Positions 59,576 through 64,000 of a DNA stretch of 64,000 nt are shown here, piece by piece. Position 1 is the first letter of the stretch; every line of letters begins with the position of its first letter. The stretch is taken from positions 4,677,486 through 4,741,485 of the forward strand of contig JAESIW010000138.1 of NCBI GenBank assembly GCA_016802295.1, given 5' to 3'. A program made the position numbers and the translations under genes. The DNA is from Brachionus rotundiformis (taxonomy: Eukaryota; Rotifera; Eurotatoria; Ploima; Brachionidae). The notes beneath the pieces were generated by a model. That model was not told the DNA's origin. It was given only the letters and a program-made list of their open reading frames with translations, and did no database searches.

Positions 59576-60723
59576 CTAAACAATAGGATCTCCATAAGCA
59601 CAATCGGTTTCAATGCCTAAATTATATTTATTTCCTCCATTTTTGTAAGTACTTGTTACAATTTTAAAAAATCCTTGTTCACCCTGAAATTTTGATTAAA
59701 ATATGCAAATAAAAATGACTGAAAATTACCCATGGTTGTCCCCAACTTAAATTTTAAAATAAATTGATTATAAATTTTATAAATTTATATGTAAATTAGA
59801 AACCTATTTCGTCCTATCCAGTATTCAGTTTGAGTTTTGTTATCGAAACCCCATCCAGTAACCGAAATAGCATGATTTATCTATTTTAAAAAGTTATGAT
59901 TTTAAAGAAAAATCACAATCAAATACTTCTGGAGATTCAAAATATTCCGAATAAATTCCTCCAGTGTAGTTTTCGAAATTTGGAGTAGCCATTAAAGCGC
60001 AAGCGATCGGGCCATTGGCAAATATTTCTGCTTTCATTTTGTCTATTCCATTAATAAAACCATAATCTCCTACTTTCCAGCGCTTAAAATTATCAACCTG
60101 ATGACATTCGTTGAAAGTCAAACAAGTATAGCATTCATTATAAGGGTTACTTAAGAAATTTATACAAATATTTTAGATTAAAATTGAAGACCAAGTACCA
60201 TTTTTGGTCAATAGCTTGATAATTATTGCATGTCTCATCAGGTATGCCTTTTTCATGAGCATATTTAAATACTGGAACCATATCGCCTCCATGACAAGTT
60301 CCCGCATTTCCACAATCAATTACATTTTGAACTGATAAATACGCTGAAGGCCATGATGCATTTCTTTTAATGTTGATTCTATCAGCCATTGCGCTTGTAG
60401 TTCCATGTGCCCAGCACGATCCACAATATTGAGGAATATGTTGATTTCTAGTTGTTGACAAATAATTGATTCCATTCACATTTCTCCAGTCCCAACTAAG
60501 CGGAAGTTGTTCAATTTTTAAGTATTCATGCGGTCGAGGGTAATTTCTGAAATAAAAAAGTTTACGATTTAATAAAATACAATAAAAATACTTTATACTT
60601 TACTCCTGGATGAGGATTTTTGCTTTTGATATAACATGGTTCCCTATTTAATTTAAGGACAGCACATGAAATCAAATAATTTAATTGAAATAAAATTAAA
60701 AATCCGAAAATTTTAGAAAACAT
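59576..60723 (-). CDS. Cathepsin Z/X-like cysteine protease, copy 1
   Basis: Lysosomal or secreted papain-family carboxypeptidase. It starts at ATG 60723 with a signal peptide and a short propeptide (E-P-C-Y-I-K). The mature region includes H-I-P-Q-Y-C-G-S-C-W-A-H (the H-I-P insertion specific to cathepsin Z, with the catalytic Cys), V-I-D-C-G-N-A-G, the catalytic His in I-N-H-A-I-S-V and the Asn in G-R-N-S-W-G. It ends D-P-I-V at 59576. At least six introns. One divides R-N-S|W-G and leaves a 16-nt microexon (59730-59745) that copy 2 lacks. Residues look intact, so it is probably active. Tandem paralogue at 61235-62289. Confidence 0.93.
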
Positions 60724-61234
60724 TATACGCATAAAATTGAAATAATTTCTATTTAAAAAAATTAATCTATAAATATAGTTTAAATCATATGATCATGTGT
60801 TCATCAAAAAAAATTTAAGTCATATGAAAATATAATTTTGGTGATACCTATTGATGTTTAGTTAAATATTACAAGATAAAGCGTTTATATCTTTAAGAAA
60901 TAATTTTCGATAACCATTTTGAAATCCGATTTTAATAATAAATTAAAAATTGTCTAAAAGTTTAATATCCTACAATCAATTTAAAATTAAATTTATAAGT
61001 TTTAATAAGGGATTTAAATGAGAAATTAGAATTAAACTATTTTAGTAGTAATTGGATGACTATCTATAATTAATATTTTAATTATAGATATAATTTATTT
61101 ATTACAGGAAATATCAAATATTGAATAAAATTTGAAAAAAATTATATAAAAATCTATTCATTTTATTGATCATATTCAGTTAATTTTTAACATTAATATA
61201 AAATAAAATTTTTCTAAGTTTAATTTTTGAAAAT
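60724..61234. other. Intergenic between tandem cathepsin Z genes
   Basis: About 510 AT-rich bases holding the promoter of copy 1 and the 3' flank of copy 2. No other feature seen. Confidence 0.5.
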
Positions 61235-62289
61235 TTAAACAATCGGATCACCATATGCGCAATCTTCTTCAATAGCCAAATTGTATTTATTACCACCATT
61301 TTTATAAGCACTTGTCACAATTCTAAAAAATCCTTGTTCTCCCTAAAAATTAAATGATACAGTTAAATAATTATTAAATTAAATTTTTTTTGATTCTTAC
61401 CCATGGTTGACCCCAGCTATTACGTCCGATCCAGTATTCAGCTTTTGTCTCATTATCGTATCCCCAACCAACAACAGAAATAACATGATTGATCTTATAA
61501 ATTTTTTTTTTTATAATTTTTCTTACAAAAAAAATATTTACCATTGGAAAAACATGATATTCTGAAAATATTCCTCCTCTGTAATCATCAAGTTTAGAAG
61601 TTGCCATTATACCACAAGCTATTGGTCCATTTGCATATATTTCAGCTTTCATCTTTTCTCTACCTGATACACTTCCGTAATCACCGACCTTCCATCTTGT
61701 ATAGTTTCGTAGTTCATGACATTCATTAAAAGTTAGACAAGTGTAACATTCGTTAAATGGGTTACAAGCTTGATCTTTTGCTTGATAATTATTACATGTC
61801 TCATCAGGTATGCCTTTTTGGTGGGCATATTTATAAACTGGAATCATGTTTCCTCCGTGACAAGATCCTGCATTTCCACAATCAATTACATTCTGAACAG
61901 AAAGATATGCTAAGGGCCATGCTGCTTTTCGCTTTATATTGATTCTATCAGCCATTGCACTTGTAGTTCCATGTGCCCAGCACGATCCACAATATTGAGG
62001 AATATGTTGATTTCTAGTTGTTGACAAGTAATTGATTCCATTCACATTTCTCCAGTCCCAATTTAAAGGTAAATCATTTACATTTAGATATTCATGAGGA
62101 CGAGGATACGTTCTTGAGAAAAATTTAATTTCATTAAATTAATCGATTTTTTTTTATTTACTTAATTCCAGCTTCTGGAGTTTCCTTTTTTAAATAACAT
62201 GGTTCTTTAACATATTTTGAAATAGTGGCAAAGCTGGATCCGTATAGTCCGATAAAAATCAAAATTACTATGGTGTGCTTAGTAAACAT
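61235..62289 (-). CDS. Cathepsin Z/X-like cysteine protease, copy 2
   Basis: Starts at ATG 62289 with a signal peptide (I-V-I-L-I-F-I-G-L-Y-G-S-S-F-A). The H-I-P-Q-Y-C-G-S-C-W-A-H active-site segment, I-N-H-V-I-S-V-V-G-W-G and G-R-N-S-W-G-Q-P-W follow, and it ends E-E-D-C-A-Y-G-D-P-I-V at 61235. It has fewer introns than copy 1, since the exons flanking the active-site Asn and the Y-Q-A-K-D-Q-A-C region are fused. The intron at 61494-61541 (48 nt) is a stopless multiple of three. I splice it because copy 1 and the family lack the extra residues. All catalytic residues are present. Confidence 0.93.
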
Positions 62290-63079
62290 CTTAAGAAAAT
62301 ATTAACAATAATTATTAAAAATTTTTGAAATATTGTATTACCTAATGCATTTATAATTTTTAAATAATTTTTCATCATGTGATTTAGAGAGAATAAATCA
62401 CATGAACAATTTAATTTTTTGATATTTTAATCAAATATTAAATCAAATAAAAAAAACAGATAAGTTTTTTTTTAGATTTTGATTATCAAATATTTACTAT
62501 AAGTTATGATGTGAAAAAATAGTCCAATTTTTAAATTGGCACTTAAACAAAAATTAAATAATAGATTTTTTATTTCAGTTAATCAAATCAAAGTTATATC
62601 AATTGACTAGAAACTTTTTAAATGCTTAGATTAAAATAATGATTCCCTAAAAACTCAACTTATTTCGCAGAAAAATATCAGCAATTATCTCATAAAATTG
62701 ATTTTAATAGATTCATTTAGATAGAGATAAGAATTATGAAAGGAAATTTTTCTAAAGAATAAGAGATAAAATAAAAATTGCGATTCAATTGAGTTATTTT
62801 TATTTTTCTTGTTATAATGTTGAAAAATAGCAATTTTAACACAATATAGATATTTATTGCAATTAATTAAACAATTTTAATTAAAAAATTTACATTTTAA
62901 TTTAATTATATTAAAAATTTGATTTGATATGCAGATTTTTAAAATATGGATAAAAATGCCAAATTAAAGCTGATCAACTTTTTTTTCAATCTACTTTGAT
63001 TTTATCGTAAATATAAAATTGTAATCAAAAATTGAGCTTTATAACTAATTTTTTATTAGACATTTTATTTTTATAAAAT
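62290..63079. other. Intergenic, AT-rich
   Basis: No supported feature; promoter side of cathepsin Z copy 2 and 3' flank of the GPCR. Confidence 0.5.
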
Positions 63080-64000
63080 TCACAGACGTCTTGAATTCAT
63101 CTTGTTAAAGCTAGTATTTGACGCTACACATACAGTTGAGAATTTGTCAATTCTATTTTTGTTCAGAACTGTCATACTAGAACCGGCTGAAGACATTTTG
63201 GATAATGAATTTTTACTGCTCATTTTCCTTTTTTTCAAACAGTAAACCTGATAAAACTCGTTAAATTCCGAATAGATATGACTACGAAATTTCGCTCCAA
63301 TAAACACATAGATAAAAGGGTTTAAAAGACTATTGGAATATGTAAGAGTATGTGATATAACTTTAATGATGTACATCGCATCATTATATGGAAACGAAGA
63401 GTTAAAGACAACTTTCCATATTTGAATGACATGCGCCGGGAGCCATGTGAGAGCGAAGGTAAAAGACACGGTTGCAATTAGTAGGAGAATTTTAAACTTT
63501 TGCTTTTTTATGGCTAGAGCGGAGTTGGCTTGAGTGCCTGTATTTGATTTGCCAATGTTTAAACTGTTTCTTTCGTCTTTAATAAGTAAATTATTCTTTT
63601 TTATTAACGGCGTAGCCGATTTAAATGACTCTTTTTTTCTGCAATCATTGGTTATCTCATTATCTGAGATCTCATCTTGTGTAAAGTAATTGGTCTTTTC
63701 CGAACTTTTTCGATCAGACTTGAGGCCAAAATCACTTTGAGCTTGTTTTTTTCTCGATTTTTTATTCTCAATAGCTTTGGAGCTATGTTCCTGTCTACCA
63801 GAAAAGTTCTTTGACTGCTCGACCAATTTTTGATCGCTTGACTTGCTGTATATTTTAATTATCATTCTCATATAGCAAAATATAATGGTCATTAGAGGCA
63901 AAACATATGAGATCAGAACTGTATATAAAGTTAGACCAATTTCAATTTCTTTCTCGGGAAATTTGCTAATGCAATAGGTGACATTAGATAATTTTACTTG
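63080..64000 (-). CDS. Peptide GPCR, galanin/allatostatin-A-receptor-like, 3' part only
   Basis: The frame stays open to the window edge, so the 5' half is missing. Visible are the end of extracellular loop 2 with a cysteine (V-T-Y-C-I-S), TM5, and a long basic Ser/Lys-rich third intracellular loop of roughly 100 residues. TM6 carries F-A-L-T-W-L-P-A-H-V-I-Q. TM7 carries S-H-T-L-T-Y-S-N-S-L-L-N-P-F-I-Y, followed by F-R-S-H-I-Y-S-E-F and a Ser-rich tail. The W-L-P-x-H and S-H-x-L-x-Y-x-N-S-x-x-N-P pattern is typical of galanin/allatostatin-A/kisspeptin-type receptors. The ligand cannot be assigned from this half. Confidence 0.88.
   Translation of the reverse strand, partial: QVKLSNVTYCISKFPEKEIEIGLTLYTVLISYVLPLMTIIFCYMRMIIKIYSKSSDQKLVEQSKNFSGRQEHSSKAIENKKSRKKQAQSDFGLKSDRKSSEKTNYFTQDEISDNEITNDCRKKESFKSATPLIKKNNLLIKDERNSLNIGKSNTGTQANSALAIKKQKFKILLLIATVSFTFALTWLPAHVIQIWKVVFNSSFPYNDAMYIIKVISHTLTYSNSLLNPFIYVFIGAKFRSHIYSEFNEFYQVYCLKKRKMSSKNSLSKMSSAGSSMTVLNKNRIDKFSTVCVASNTSFNKMNSRRL

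Noticed and set aside
1..64000. CRISPR array, bacterial operon, replication origin or viral genome
   Set aside because: No spaced direct repeats, operons or viral hallmark genes; introns, tRNA form and gene content are metazoan.

Overview
The window is strongly AT-rich eukaryotic (animal) DNA. Coding exons are interrupted by very short GT-AG introns, mostly 38-60 bp, and intergenic stretches are AT-rich. The gene content is metazoan: a Maf-type bZIP factor, nuclear receptor, quiver/sleepless-type Ly6 protein, neuronal calcium sensor, TRPM channels, peptide-type GPCRs, cathepsin Z, UBE2W and C2orf76. Composition and compact introns fit a small invertebrate; a monogonont rotifer such as Brachionus is my best guess, but this is inference and I could not search a database. 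All spliced models were built by hand from codon phase and GT-AG borders.

Layout. 1-17.2 kb: Maf factor (+), an unrecognised Ser/Asn-rich protein (-), tRNA-Asn(GTT), a quiver-like GPI-type protein (-), a neuronal calcium sensor (+), an 86-residue membrane protein (+), an ankyrin protein (+) and a type I membrane protein (-). 17.7-20.7 kb: a small two-exon gene, then a co-oriented minus-strand group of two paralogous neuropeptide-precursor-like genes beside a divergent rhodopsin-family GPCR. 21.2-22.2 kb: 5'-truncated non-LTR retrotransposon. 22.4-31.3 kb: DUF4291 protein (+), WD-repeat protein related to WDR49/WDR64 (-), zinc-finger/coiled-coil protein (-). 33.2-50.3 kb: a duplicated cassette, each unit being an S-adenosylmethionine synthetase (+) facing a TRPM channel (-). 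52.4-64 kb: cytosolic-type NADP isocitrate dehydrogenase (+), nuclear receptor (-), C2orf76/UPF0538 (+), UBE2W (-), two tandem cathepsin Z genes (-) and the 3' part of a galanin/allatostatin-A-receptor-like GPCR (-).

Most notable: (1) two short secreted precursors, each ending in a dibasic-flanked 16-residue peptide with the shared C-terminus N-L-Y-S-[I/V]-Y-G, next to a GPCR. I do not recognise the peptide family. (2) The MAT/TRPM duplication shows asymmetric decay. MAT copy 2 has lost the catalytic GHPDK histidine (GNADK). TRPM copy B keeps a C-terminal NUDT9-H domain from which the whole Nudix box is missing, and TRPM copy A has no NUDT9-H domain. (3) Retrotransposon 3' ends lie in introns of both TRPM genes, one of them within about ten bases of a splice acceptor.
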